Below are positions 43,213-53,613 of a stretch of DNA of 64,000 bases, one piece after another (the stretch's first letter is position 1; every line of letters begins with the position of its first letter). The stretch covers positions 4,696 through 68,695 of the forward strand of contig JAICTU010000001.1 in the NCBI GenBank assembly GCA_025936205.1. The letters are read 5' to 3'. The notes below the pieces were generated by a model. The model searched no databases. It saw only the letters and a list, made by a program, of their open reading frames with translations, and was not told where the DNA came from. Source of the DNA: Polyangiaceae bacterium (lineage in GTDB: Bacteria; Myxococcota; Polyangia; Polyangiales; Polyangiaceae). The translations under genes were made by a program, and so were the position numbers.

Positions 43213-44358
43213 CTAGTGCTTGGAGCGTTTGGCTCGTGATCGGCGCTTGGAGCGCGCCGAAGACTTCTCGCTGCCCGGCTGGACTGGCGCGGGGGCACCA
43301 TTGCCGATGGCCGGTGGTTCCGACGGTGGCTCTGCTTCTGGGGCCAGGCTGGCCAGGGCCTCTGGCGTAGCCTCGGCCTGCGCCAACGTGCCCAGCACGG
43401 CCGGGGCCTGCGCCACCGCCGCGTTCACGGCAGCGGCCGGCGCGGCCTCCGTCGCCTCCGCGACCGCGGGCTGCACGACGGCAACCGGCTGCGCTGCGAC
43501 CTGCACCACCGCCGCCTGCACAGCCTCCACCTGCACGGGCGCGACCGCTTCCGCTTCGGCTTCTTCGCGCAGGTTCACGGTGGCCGCGGGCAGCGAGCGC
43601 GCGTGCGCGGATACCTTGGCTGCCTCGGCCGGTGCTGGAAGAGCACGCGGCTCCTGGACACGGATCGGCCGGCTCGCTGAGGGGCGAACGTCATCGAGGC
43701 CGGGCCAGGGCGCGAGCAGACGCACAAAGGCCGCTATCTCGGCTCGAGCGAACGGCAACGTCCGCTCCGCCGCCGAGTCATCCCCCAGCCAGCCGAGGAA
43801 CAAGCTGCGCCGCAAACCGATGAAGGCTCCGGCAGCGACCCCCGGCAAGACCCAGCCGGAGATCTCGCCGCGATCGCGCGCGAGCTCCAGCTGACGCTCG
43901 ATCTGCGAACCATAGCGGATGGCCAGCGGCCCCTGCAGCAGCGCCGTCGGGGACAGCGGATTCAGGCTATCGAGCAGCCAGCTGCGCACCAGCGCCTTGC
44001 AGGGCTCGAGCAGCTGCAACTCCAGCTCGAACCAGCTCTGCAGGCGCTCGGTGAGCGACGCCCCGCGCCGGCTTTGCTCCTCCAGCTGCTCGCCCAGCAG
44101 GTCCAGCATTCGCTCGAAGAGCCCGAGCGCCAAACAGCGCGAAGTGGGGTAGCGGCGGCTCACCTCGCGCACATCCAGATCACCCGAGCGCGCGACGTCA
44201 TCCAGCGCCGCGGCGTGGAGCCCATGCGTGCCGAAATAGCGGAGCGCCGCATCCAGAGCAGGATCTCCCAGCGGGATCGCTGGTGCCGCCGATGCCGACG
44301 CCTTCGATAGCGCCCACGATGCCCCTGCCCCGCCTGTGCCCACCACCATCGCAGCCAT
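43213..44358 (-). CDS. TetR-like regulator with long Ala/Val/Pro-rich C-terminal tail
   Basis: 381 residues from ATG 44358 (ATG 44349 possible). Residues 30-85 fit a TetR helix-turn-helix (ALDAALRYFGTHGLHAAALDDVARSGDLDVREVSRRYPTS, read as three helices) and 90-225 a TetR ligand domain (QSWFELELQLL, GVAAGAFIGLRRSLFLGWLGDD). The last ~150 residues are low complexity, rich in Ala, Val, Gln and Pro, and end in a very basic tip (KRRSRAKRSKH). Such a tail is not normal for TetR proteins and may bind DNA or nucleic acid non-specifically. No obvious target beside it. Confidence 0.7.
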   Translation of the reverse strand: MAAMVVGTGGAGASWALSKASASAAPAIPLGDPALDAALRYFGTHGLHAAALDDVARSGDLDVREVSRRYPTSRCLALGLFERMLDLLGEQLEEQSRRGASLTERLQSWFELELQLLEPCKALVRSWLLDSLNPLSPTALLQGPLAIRYGSQIERQLELARDRGEISGWVLPGVAAGAFIGLRRSLFLGWLGDDSAAERTLPFARAEIAAFVRLLAPWPGLDDVRPSASRPIRVQEPRALPAPAEAAKVSAHARSLPAATVNLREEAEAEAVAPVQVEAVQAAVVQVAAQPVAVVQPAVAEATEAAPAAAVNAAVAQAPAVLGTLAQAEATPEALASLAPEAEPPSEPPAIGNGAPAPVQPGSEKSSARSKRRSRAKRSKH

Positions 44359-44908
44359 GCCGGCGATGCTAGTCAGCAATGGCGCTGGACGCACCGACCA
44401 AAACGCACTCCGTGCGCGTGCCGCAAGTCGGGGCACTGCTTGACCGATGCGCCACGGTGTGACCGCCCTACCGCCCCCGGTTCAGTAGTAGATCCCACTT
44501 GCGTACCGCGCGCGTCGCGAGCTGGTAACGGCGATCTTTGGTGGCCCTCCGCCCGGAGCCGCCGGCACGCTGGGCCTATCCTGAGGGGCTCGGAGCCGTG
44601 CGGCGGCGAGCCCACCAGCATGTGCCCACCACGAGCTGCCGGGCGGCACAGCGCCTGGACGAAGCTGCCCCAACTCACCACTTCGCTGCGCCGCGGAGCA
44701 AGCGCTCGAGCTCACCCCTGTCTGCAAGTGCGAACTCCAGAGGCCCGCCCCGGCTTCCGTTCAGTGAGGTACCTGCCCACGGTCGCGCGCAACTGCGTAC
44801 CGGTGCAGTGAGCGGTGCTGGGAGGGTGCTCCGTTCTGGCGCACGGTTGCGCGCTGTATCGCAAACGAGCGGTGCGTTGACGGAGCTCGACGGGCTCGCT
44901 CGCGGCCG
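44359..44908. other. intergenic with hairpin repeat
   Basis: 550 bases upstream of the TetR-like gene. It contains copy 3 of the dispersed hairpin (44586-44613). ORFs here lack coding bias. The TetR promoter is expected at the left end of the gap. Confidence 0.45.
44586..44613 (+). repeat. dispersed palindromic hairpin element, copy 3
   Basis: GGGCTCG-N3-CCG-N2-CGG-N3-CGAGCCC with the same spacing as the other two copies. It shares TCCTG on the left and ATGTGCCCA on the right with the 31.2-kb copy. Confidence 0.75.
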
Positions 44909-45847
44909 TCAGCTCTCGTGGAACGGATCCTTCACGACGAGGGCGTTTTCGTCGCCACAGGCGATGGACGCATCGGGACGCAAGTGCTCGAGATCGACGA
45001 TGCGCTCCGCCCAGGTCTCCGGGATCAGGTCCGCGATCGCGCGGTAGTTGTTGACGCCGAAGTAGCGCCAGGCCTCCGGCAGGGCGCTCTGGATGAGGCG
45101 ACGCAGAGCAGCGCGCTTGAGCTCCGCCGGAGAGTGCGTCTCTTGCCGAGATGACTGCAGGTGCAGCGTGGCCGCGAGCACCATCGCCTCCTCGGCGAAC
45201 AGCAGGCGCATGTTGCGCAGCTTCTCCTCGCCCTCGAGCCGCGGAAAGGCTTGCCAGGCGCCGTCGCGGTCGACGAGCGGCTCCGCTCCGAGCTTCAGGT
45301 GCTCGTGAAGCCGGCGATGCAACTCGGCTTCGGGTTGAACGGGTATCTTGGGATGGCAGGCGTCAGCACACGTTCGGTTCGCTTTGGCGTGGGCCTCAGC
45401 GTGCAACTCTCGCGAGTGCTCCTGAATCGGACGCAGGAACTCCTCAACTTCCGGGGGCACCTCCTTGATCCACTCCTGCAGCTGATAGAGATCCTCGAGG
45501 TTCTTGTGCCAGTGCAGAACCCCGTAGATGAGCCCGCACTGCTTCGTGAAGAGTACGAAGGCGGGCGGTGGCACGTGGAGCGGCCCGAGCACGGGCTCCT
45601 CCAGAACGGGCGCGTCTCGAAACACGTCCAGGGCTCGCGCGTAGAACGGGAGCTCCTCGGCGATGTCCAGTTCCACCATCACCGAGTTGTAGTCGAAGTG
45701 GACCTTGTATTGATTCTGGCGGCCCAGTCGTGGGAGCACCTGATCCAGGCGCGCGACGTCGGCGCGTGTGCCGATCAGATCCCAGTCCTTGGCCGCGCGA
45801 AACTGCGGAAAGTGGTAACGCAGCGCGCGGCTTCCGTAGACGAGCAT
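44909..45847 (-). CDS. nucleotidyltransferase-like protein (unassigned)
   Basis: 312 residues. The N-terminus LVYGSRALRYHFPQFRAAKDWDLIG has the GS...D-x-D spacing of the nucleotidyltransferase fold (GSRA, then DWD), followed by VMVELDIAE that could supply the third acidic residue. The rest is helical with several His (HWHKNLEDLYQL, HSRELHAEAHAKANRTCADACH), reminiscent of phage- and plasmid-encoded nucleotidyltransferase-like proteins. The start is 4 bases after the upstream stop, so it belongs to the operon 45852-48211. Enzyme activity not established. Confidence 0.7.
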   Translation of the reverse strand: MLVYGSRALRYHFPQFRAAKDWDLIGTRADVARLDQVLPRLGRQNQYKVHFDYNSVMVELDIAEELPFYARALDVFRDAPVLEEPVLGPLHVPPPAFVLFTKQCGLIYGVLHWHKNLEDLYQLQEWIKEVPPEVEEFLRPIQEHSRELHAEAHAKANRTCADACHPKIPVQPEAELHRRLHEHLKLGAEPLVDRDGAWQAFPRLEGEEKLRNMRLLFAEEAMVLAATLHLQSSRQETHSPAELKRAALRRLIQSALPEAWRYFGVNNYRAIADLIPETWAERIVDLEHLRPDASIACGDENALVVKDPFHES

Positions 45848-45851
45848 CCGC

Positions 45852-47138
45852 TCAACCGTAGTCGGAATCGCTGGCGGTGTTCAAGATGTCGTGCCAGGGC
45901 AGGCCGTCGCGCTGCGAGGGCACGACGTCGAAGGTGCGGTCACGCGGCAAGAAGAGATAGCCCGTGCATGTACCTGTCGTCGCGTTGCAGCCCGTGGTCG
46001 TGGTGCAGCTCTTATCCGACCACCAGCTGATGCCCGAGCTGCTGCTGGTAGCAGTTTGGAGGCACTTGTACAGGATCATGCTGCCGCTGTAGACGGGGCC
46101 GCACATGTATGTGCCCGGGATGCACTGCGTGCAGCTGCCCTGGTAACAAGTGTTGGGGCAATCAGCGTCGTTGCCCCAGAAGCCACTGTTGTTACAAGTC
46201 TGGCGGGTCTTGTCGTTGGCGCAGTGCGCGCCGGCGTAGGGATTCGCTCCGCATACGATCGCGGTGCCGCCGATGCCGCCGCATTGGAGGACGCCACACT
46301 GATTGCAGGCCGCGCCGAGCGCTCCGGGCGGAGACTCGTTGCAGCCGCCGCATACGTCGGTGATGAACGCTGCGTTGCCGTCGTTGCAGTCGGGACCCGG
46401 ATTCTGCTCGCACAGCCTCGACCCAGCGCCATCCCCGTCGGTGTCTTTCGGGACGATCAGAGCGCCGACGCACCGGCAGTCGGGGTCTTCGACGGGGCCG
46501 GGCTTCGAGGCACAGATGACGGCATCCGGTCCGTCGCAAGCGTAGGCGCCACACTCGCTGCAGTCTTCGCCCACGGCGTGCGGCAGGACCGTGCATCCGC
46601 CACAAGCGTTGTGCGTGACCGCTGGATCGGCGTCATCGCAGTCCAGGCCCGGAACGAGGCTGCACGCGCGGCTTCCCACGCCGTCACCGTCGGCGTCGAT
46701 CGCCTTGATGAAGCCGTCGACGCAGGCGCAAGCCGAGTTGTCGGGACCGGTGCCGTCCGTCCCCGCGTCAACGCTGCCCGCGTCGGAGCCTGCATCCGGA
46801 GTTCCTGCGTCGGAGGCTGCGTCCGTGGTGCCTGCGTCCGTGGTGCCCGCGTCAGGGATTCCGAAGGGGTGGAAGGGGTCGCACGGAATGGGGTCAGGGG
46901 GTGCTCCTGCCGAGCCACCCTGGTCGGTCCCTCCCTCGCCAGCGGCGCCACCGATGCCCGCCTCGCCCCCGGAAGAGAGCAGGACGTCAGCTGAACCCCC
47001 GCTGCCCGCGTTCTGTCCAATCCCCAGCTTGGAATAGTCGCGCTCGGGGACACCGCAGCGCACGAGCAGAAACAGCGCCGTGAGGCTCGTACCGAGGCGG
47101 ATCGCGTTCCGAAGGTAGTGTTTCAAAATTGCCCCCAC
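45852..47138 (-). CDS. Cys-rich Asp/Gly repeat lipoprotein (metal-binding type)
   Basis: 428 residues, lipoprotein signal ending FLLVRC. A Gly/Ser/Ala stretch is followed by a repetitive DAGT/DAGS linker (about 100-135). The first Cys-rich part has two copies of a DxDGDGxGSR...PGxDCDD motif, the putative calcium-binding motif of myxobacterial surface proteins, each followed by ACGGC/VCGGC. The C-terminal ~150 residues have many paired Cys (TCNNSGFWGNDADCPNTC, CTQCIPGTYMCG) and a compact end. Likely an outer-surface protein. It overlaps the gene upstream by 16 bases. Confidence 0.8.
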   Translation of the reverse strand: MGAILKHYLRNAIRLGTSLTALFLLVRCGVPERDYSKLGIGQNAGSGGSADVLLSSGGEAGIGGAAGEGGTDQGGSAGAPPDPIPCDPFHPFGIPDAGTTDAGTTDAASDAGTPDAGSDAGSVDAGTDGTGPDNSACACVDGFIKAIDADGDGVGSRACSLVPGLDCDDADPAVTHNACGGCTVLPHAVGEDCSECGAYACDGPDAVICASKPGPVEDPDCRCVGALIVPKDTDGDGAGSRLCEQNPGPDCNDGNAAFITDVCGGCNESPPGALGAACNQCGVLQCGGIGGTAIVCGANPYAGAHCANDKTRQTCNNSGFWGNDADCPNTCYQGSCTQCIPGTYMCGPVYSGSMILYKCLQTATSSSSGISWWSDKSCTTTTGCNATTGTCTGYLFLPRDRTFDVVPSQRDGLPWHDILNTASDSDYG

Positions 47139-48211
47139 AGGCCCAGCTCATTGCCGGTTGCGTAAGGTTGGATCGTCATACCGGCTGCCGTGACCGCCGC
47201 TTCTTTCTTGCCCTGCATCAGCAGGAGGGTGACGCCCGCGCCCACACCGACGGCGCCCACGCCGAATGAGACGACGGAGAGCGTGCCTCTCGTGGACGCC
47301 TTGTGGTCCAGTCGCTGCATCGCGAGCTGGTCGGACGTGAGGCATGCCTGTGAGGCGAGGCAGGCCTTGTACTTGCTGTCGCCGTCCGATACGGCCGCCG
47401 AGCGCTGCGTCAGGAACAACACGCCCATTCCGACGCCGACCGCCCCGACGCCGAACGAGACGTACATCGGAACCGGCGACTGCCAGAACCCTTCGTGGGC
47501 CGACCCGGAGGTCGTGGGCGCCGGCGCGGGCGCCACCACCGGCGCGGGCGGGGGCGCCTCCACGGGTGCGGGCTTCGCCGCCTCGAACTTCACCTCGTGC
47601 GTGCCCTTGCTGCTGGTCTCGAGCTCGTGGGTCTGAGCTGCCTGATCGGCCCACTGTGCCGTGAAGCGATGAACGCCGGGGCGGACGCGCAAGACCAGAG
47701 ACCCGCCCTCGGGCACGTCATAGTAGTTCTTGACGTCGTCGCCCTTGTTCGCGCTCCTCACGTCGGTGACGCGAGTGCCCGCGGGGAGCCCCGAGATGGT
47801 GACGGTCGCCGTGGTGGCGGACAGGGTGTCGAGGTCGCTCTGGAACTGGGCTCGCTCGTCCCTGCTCAGCTCCTTGCCGCCCTGCTCCAGGTAGCCCTGA
47901 AAAGCCTGGATCGCTTCGCCGTCGCGCTCGAGCTTCATCGCCGTCACGCCGAGATTGCCGAGGATCTTCCAGGACGGCGACTCCGCGTAGGCCGCCTTGA
48001 ACTGCTCGTACGCCTCTTCGTAGCGTGCCCCATCGGGATCCTGGAGCAGCGTCACGCCGGTGCGGAACAGCTCGCGCGCCTTCTCGGTGATCTGAACGGT
48101 CGGGGCTGCGCCCTTCGGGGCAGCCTGGGCCGTCGCCGAACCCGCGCCCATCACCAGCAGCAGGGCGCTCAGCGAGGTCACGAGGATGTGAGAGGAAGCG
48201 AATGCTTTCAT
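47123..48211 (-). CDS. secreted TPR/PEGA-type protein with C-terminal membrane segments
   Basis: 362 residues from ATG 48211. Sec signal (ALLLVMGAGSATAQAA), then a helical tetratricopeptide-like region (about 40-120: AYEQFKAAYAESPSWKILGNLGVTAMKLERDGEAIQAF). A beta-rich part (ATVTISGLPAGTRVTDV, GGSLVLRVRPGVHRFTAQW) recalls PEGA domains. A Pro/Ala/Val linker and two hydrophobic segments (VSFGVGAVGVG occurs twice) complete it. This architecture is frequent in Polyangiales near protein kinases; its function is unknown. First gene of a three-gene operon, divergent from the kinase at 48507. Confidence 0.8.
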   Translation of the reverse strand: MKAFASSHILVTSLSALLLVMGAGSATAQAAPKGAAPTVQITEKARELFRTGVTLLQDPDGARYEEAYEQFKAAYAESPSWKILGNLGVTAMKLERDGEAIQAFQGYLEQGGKELSRDERAQFQSDLDTLSATTATVTISGLPAGTRVTDVRSANKGDDVKNYYDVPEGGSLVLRVRPGVHRFTAQWADQAAQTHELETSSKGTHEVKFEAAKPAPVEAPPPAPVVAPAPAPTTSGSAHEGFWQSPVPMYVSFGVGAVGVGMGVLFLTQRSAAVSDGDSKYKACLASQACLTSDQLAMQRLDHKASTRGTLSVVSFGVGAVGVGAGVTLLLMQGKKEAAVTAAGMTIQPYATGNELGLWGQF

Positions 48212-48506
48212 GACGTCCGTTGAGTGTAGGGGAAACCCGCGCACACCTTGTCGTTCATGGCACGAACCACAAACCCGACGACTTGCGAACGGCCGGCGAA
48301 CGGTCCCCTGAAACCCCTGTCTCGAGTCATCGCGGTGTGTTGCACGAGCTGGTGCCACAGCTCTGACGCAGGGCTCGCATGTAGGAGGAGCGCGCCCGCA
48401 GAGCGCAACAACCGGGCCGCATGGCTCTCCGAGGCAAGGCGTGCAAAATTTAAGTCCCGGGCCCCCCGATCTGCGCTCAGCCGTTCAGGTGGGATGAGGA
48501 GAGACC

Positions 48507-50030
<1,524 letters not shown>

Positions 50031-50055
50031 GCTGCCGCGACAGGGACGCGCGCTC

Positions 50056-50685
50056 TCACTGCGCGCGCCAGTGTTGCTCGACGGAGGAGCCCACCTCTTC
50101 CAGCAAGCGCTGGAGCAGCGGGAGGCTCAAGCCGAGGACCGTGCTCGGAGCCCCCGAAATGCGCTCGATGAAGGGCGCGCTCCGACCCTCCAGCGTGAAG
50201 GCGCCCGCGGTCGACAGCGGCTCGCCCGTCGCGATGTATGCGGCGAGCTGCGCAGGAGACGGCCGCCCGAAGGTGAGCTCGGTCTCGGCGACCGCGCTGG
50301 CTCGTTGCAGAACGGTGCCGTTTTCCACCACGAGCAGGGCCTGCCCCGTGAGCAACGTCGCCGTGCGACCGGCGAATCGAGCCCAATACTCGGCGGCCTC
50401 CCCCGCAGAACGAGGCTTTCCTAGCGCACGTCCGTCGACGTCGAGCAGCGAGTCGCAACCGAGTACGAGCCCGTCCGAGACTCGAAGCGCGACGGCCTCG
50501 GCCTTGGCGAGCGCGAGCGCCAGCACTCGATCGCGCGTGAGCGGAAGCTGGAGCTGCGACTCGTCGACGTGGCTGACCTCGATGCGGTGCTCGATGCCCG
50601 CCGTGGCGAGCAGGCTCGTGCGCGCCGCGCTCGCCGAGGCGAGCACGAGCGGGCGGGGCGGTCGCGATTTCTCGTTCGTGGTCAT
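50056..50685 (-). CDS. maf: Maf-family nucleoside triphosphate pyrophosphatase
   Basis: 209 residues. Family motifs: LVLASASAART at the N-terminus (substrate-binding S-x-R variant), GCDSLLDVDGRALGKP, TGQALLV, Y-ATGEPLSTAGAFTLEG and SGAPSTVLGLSLPLL. Maf proteins hydrolyse non-canonical or modified NTPs (dTTP/UTP or m7GTP) to monophosphates and can affect cell division. Normal length. Convergent with the kinase gene (25-base gap) and 81 bases downstream of the DUF2892-like gene on the same strand. Confidence 0.93.
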   Translation of the reverse strand: MTTNEKSRPPRPLVLASASAARTSLLATAGIEHRIEVSHVDESQLQLPLTRDRVLALALAKAEAVALRVSDGLVLGCDSLLDVDGRALGKPRSAGEAAEYWARFAGRTATLLTGQALLVVENGTVLQRASAVAETELTFGRPSPAQLAAYIATGEPLSTAGAFTLEGRSAPFIERISGAPSTVLGLSLPLLQRLLEEVGSSVEQHWRAQ

Positions 50686-50766
50686 CGGCCCACTTTGTGC
50701 GCGCTTTTCAGCCCCGACAAGTACCGTCTGGGGGATCTACTCGGTGCCGACGCCGAGCTCAGCCGG

Positions 50767-51285
50767 TCAGGAGACGACCTGCCCGCTCTGCGGCCCCGCG
50801 CTCTCCACGTGCCGGGCTTTCTCAGTGGAGGGTAGCGGGGGTTGGAGCGCCTCGAGCAGCAGCCAACGCTCGAGCTCGATCTCCGACCTCGTGCGGACGC
50901 CCATGCGGCGCCACAGAACGAGGGGCGGGCACCAACCGACGGTGGCATGCAGGAGCAGGAAGCCGAGCTGAGCTCCGAGCAGATGGAGCAGTCCCGTGCG
51001 GCGCCGGCCCAATCCAAACAGCGGTCGCTGCACGAAGCGCTGCAGCCCGACGGCGTATGCCGCGCCGCCAGCGATCGCGAAGTTCGCCATCAGCACGCGC
51101 TCGATGTCCCACTCGCGATCAATCTCCGCGAGCCGCTGCACGATCGCCTCGCGTCCCTGCCGAACGCAATGCTCCACCGTCATGTCGATGTTCTTGGTGA
51201 TCCGTCGATTGACGTGCTGCGGGGAATGATCACGGACGCGATCTGCCACATGCTGCAATCTGGCTTCGACGAGTGCTTCGGTCAT
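50767..51285 (-). CDS. DUF2892-like small membrane protein
   Basis: 172 residues from ATG 51285. The N-terminal part is charged and helical (ARLQHVADRVRDHSPQHVN). Two hydrophobic segments (MANFAIAGGAAYAVGLQ and LLGAQLGFLLLHATVGWCPPL) match the DUF2892 pattern, whose hallmark is the GWCP motif after the second helix. The C-terminal tail RTRSEIELERWLLLEAL is cytoplasmic by charge. Function unknown; DUF2892 domains are often linked to rhodanese or sulfur metabolism. Confidence 0.75.
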   Translation of the reverse strand: MTEALVEARLQHVADRVRDHSPQHVNRRITKNIDMTVEHCVRQGREAIVQRLAEIDREWDIERVLMANFAIAGGAAYAVGLQRFVQRPLFGLGRRRTGLLHLLGAQLGFLLLHATVGWCPPLVLWRRMGVRTRSEIELERWLLLEALQPPLPSTEKARHVESAGPQSGQVVS

Positions 51286-51533
51286 TGTTGGCGCCTTCCA
51301 TTCCTGCCGGAGGGTCCCGGCTTGCTCCGGGATACCGACACTCACAGCAGGCAATGCACATGCCACCGAGCGGTCAGACCGTGGTTGCCCCGCGGCGGTT
51401 AGCGCATGAAACACCCCTCCCGGGTGAATGTGCAACGCAGCGTTTTGGCCCATCGTACCGGAGTTGGGGCATCCGTGATCGTCCGAGGCCGCTCGTGAGG
51501 CCCGGCGCCGATGCCCCCAGTGTCGGACCTACG

Positions 51534-51860
51534 ATGCAGATATCATCCAAAGAAGGTTTGAAAGCATCCCTGCGGCGCGCCGTTGATCGAGCCCGGACCG
51601 CGCTCCTGCGTGGCCTGAAGGACGGCCTGGCCGGCACTCAGCTCGCCGCGAGCGCGGTGGAGGGTGCCGTTCAGGCGGTCGAGAGCGCACGCGAGGTCTT
51701 CTTCGAGATCTCTCGGGAGGACGAGGACGAGTTCCGTCTCCTCGTCGCGCAGATCCATGGTCTCGTCGGCCTCCTGCTGGCCCAGATCGAGCAGCGCCGC
51801 GAGCCGGCCGAGCTCAGTCTGTGGCCCGCTGCTCACTCGGGCTCGCGCGCGGTCAACTGA
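51534..51860 (+). CDS. small hypothetical helical protein
   Basis: 108 residues with clear coding bias in this frame. Predicted to be mostly helical (ASLRRAVDRARTALLRGLKDGL, VEGAVQAVESAREVFFEI, FRLLVAQIHGLVGLLLAQIEQRRE). No signal peptide. It may be a coiled-coil or four-helix protein. Start at 51534 is the first ATG with good bias after it. Function unknown. Confidence 0.6.
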   Translation: MQISSKEGLKASLRRAVDRARTALLRGLKDGLAGTQLAASAVEGAVQAVESAREVFFEISREDEDEFRLLVAQIHGLVGLLLAQIEQRREPAELSLWPAAHSGSRAVN

Positions 51861-52018
51861 TCATCGCTGCGCTGTCGCTCGTGGGTCTCGCTGCCATCCT
51901 GTCACGGCGGCTCGTCCAGCAGCGACCAGCGACTGTCAGCCTGACGGAGTAACAGCGCGCGCGCGAGCCAGACCCTTGATTTTCAAGGGTGGCATTCGCC
52001 TTGCACCAGCGCGAAGTC

Positions 52019-52417
52019 ATGATGCGGACCATTCATTGCGCGTTGCACGGCTCGCGAGAGCGAGGCGTGACGCTGGTCGAGATGTTGATCGTCGTGGCCA
52101 TCATGGCTCTCGTTGCCGGTGGTGTCGGGGTGGCGGCGTTGAAGTACTGGGGCGATGCCCAGTTCAAGACCACCAGCTCGAACGCGCGCACGATCCGCGG
52201 AGCGGTGAAGGCCTGGTGGATCGATCACGATCCAGGGCAGTGCCCGGGCGTCGACGATCTCGTGTCCGCGGGGGTCCTCGATCGGGACAGCCCACGCTCC
52301 GACGCCTGGGGTGAAGCCTGGCGCCTGGAGTGCAGCGACGGCGAGGTCACGGTGCTGTCCTCGGGCAAGGACCGCCAGGCGGGCACGGCCGATGATATCC
52401 GGATCCCTCCCGTGTAG
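52019..52417 (+). CDS. GspG-like pseudopilin
   Basis: 132 residues from ATG 52019 (or the adjacent ATG 52022). Prepilin cleavage site RERG-VTLVEMLIVVAIMALVAGG: Gly at -1 and Glu at +5, then the hydrophobic N-terminal helix. The remainder has the GspG scheme: helix with FKTTSSNARTIRGAVKAWW, DHDPGQCPGVDDLVSAG, and the C-terminal SDAWGEAW...SSGKDRQAGTADDI calcium-loop-like segment. Type II secretion major pseudopilins form the secretion pseudopilus; no other secretion genes are nearby, so it is an orphan minor copy. Confidence 0.82.
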   Translation: MMRTIHCALHGSRERGVTLVEMLIVVAIMALVAGGVGVAALKYWGDAQFKTTSSNARTIRGAVKAWWIDHDPGQCPGVDDLVSAGVLDRDSPRSDAWGEAWRLECSDGEVTVLSSGKDRQAGTADDIRIPPV

Positions 52418-52440
52418 CGCGGCTCTCCTGACCTGACCCA

Positions 52441-53460
52441 TCAGGGCCCGGGCGCTCGACAGTCCGCCATATCGCTCCCTGACGCGCAATCGCCCAGGGC
52501 TTCGTCGCAAACGCCATCGCCCGACCACGGGCACGGATCGAGGCGTGACGGACCGGACCCGTTCGAGGCGATCTTGACGACGGCCGGTGCCGGCAAGCGG
52601 ACCATCGAAGCGAGGGTCGTGTCGTCCAGCGTCGCATTGCGATGGACCACGATGATCCCTGCTTCGCTGAGCAGGGGGAGCGCGAGCTCGACCAATGCGC
52701 TGTTGTGCTCGACCTGCAGCCCTCCCACCTGACGCAAAGCCGCGAGCCCCGCGAGGCTCGTCAGGGCGGGGTTCTCGCTGATCCGTGCCTGAGTCACGCG
52801 CTGGACTCCTGCAAGGCCGTCGATCTGCTGGAGACGTGCGTTGTCGTACAAGTCGAGCATGCTCAGCTCGACCATGCTGCTCAGGGCGTCGAGGTTTTCG
52901 ATTCCCGTCTGGTACAATCTCAGCGCCCGCAGCGCGGTGACCCCGGCGAACGCCTGCAGGTCCCGCAGCTCGGGGGAGGCGTCGATCTCGAGCCACACGT
53001 CCCGACCGAGGTGGGGGGCGCCCGCCGGCGCGATCAGCTGAGCGACGCCCGAGAGCTGGAGCCCTCCAGAGACGGTGGCGGACTCGAGCCCCTCCAGCGA
53101 GAGCCGGGGTATACCGGACACTTTCAGAGCACCGACCTCTTCGAGGGAGCGGAAGCCTGCCAGAGGATCGGCGACGGAGAACCCGCTGTCGCCTTCGACG
53201 CTGACCGAGCCGTCCACGCCGCGCAGCGACCGCAGCGGCGTTTCGTCCATGCCTTCAAACGCGTACAGTGTCAGTGCCCCCACGAGCCGCTCGCAGCCCG
53301 AAAGGCGATCGAGTCCTGCCTGATCGCGGATCTCGACCGAGTCCCGGAGCACCCCGTCGGGGCCGCAGCTCGCGCTCTGATGTGAGGATTCCGCGCGTGC
53401 ACCGCAGCCCAGGACTGGCGTCAACAGAGCCAGCCCAACCCAACGAAGTTGGTCACCCAT
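52441..53460 (-). CDS. leucine-rich/receptor-L-like repeat lipoprotein
   Basis: 339 residues, lipobox LTPVLGC (Cys 19). From about residue 60 to 290 there are repeated beta-helical units such as ALRALRLYQTGIENL, LSMLDLYDNARLQQIDGLAGV, VTQARISENPALTSLAGL and VGGLQVEHNSALVELALP. These resemble the receptor L-domain/LRR repeats seen in bacterial surface proteins. A C-terminal Cys motif (PCPWSGDGVCDEALGDCASGSD) is typical of myxobacterial surface proteins. Likely a binding protein on the outer surface. Confidence 0.8.
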   Translation of the reverse strand: MGDQLRWVGLALLTPVLGCGARAESSHQSASCGPDGVLRDSVEIRDQAGLDRLSGCERLVGALTLYAFEGMDETPLRSLRGVDGSVSVEGDSGFSVADPLAGFRSLEEVGALKVSGIPRLSLEGLESATVSGGLQLSGVAQLIAPAGAPHLGRDVWLEIDASPELRDLQAFAGVTALRALRLYQTGIENLDALSSMVELSMLDLYDNARLQQIDGLAGVQRVTQARISENPALTSLAGLAALRQVGGLQVEHNSALVELALPLLSEAGIIVVHRNATLDDTTLASMVRLPAPAVVKIASNGSGPSRLDPCPWSGDGVCDEALGDCASGSDMADCRAPGP

Positions 53461-53613
53461 GGCGCTAGCCTGGCCTCTGCGCTGGGCGCTCGCCAGCAGG
53501 AATTAGCGGGCGAACGAGCGGCATTTTTGCCGAATCAGATAAAAGTTGCGCGTGCTGCTGACGGATCCTTTGCCGGCGCGACACGGAGCATTGCGAGCAC
53601 CGGCGCGGCGACT

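Noticed and set aside
2120..44630. Short peptide pattern GSxPxGxEP in ORFs across the three hairpin copies
   Set aside because: The similarity follows from the palindromic DNA and appears in different strands and frames without gene context. It is a DNA repeat, not a protein motif.
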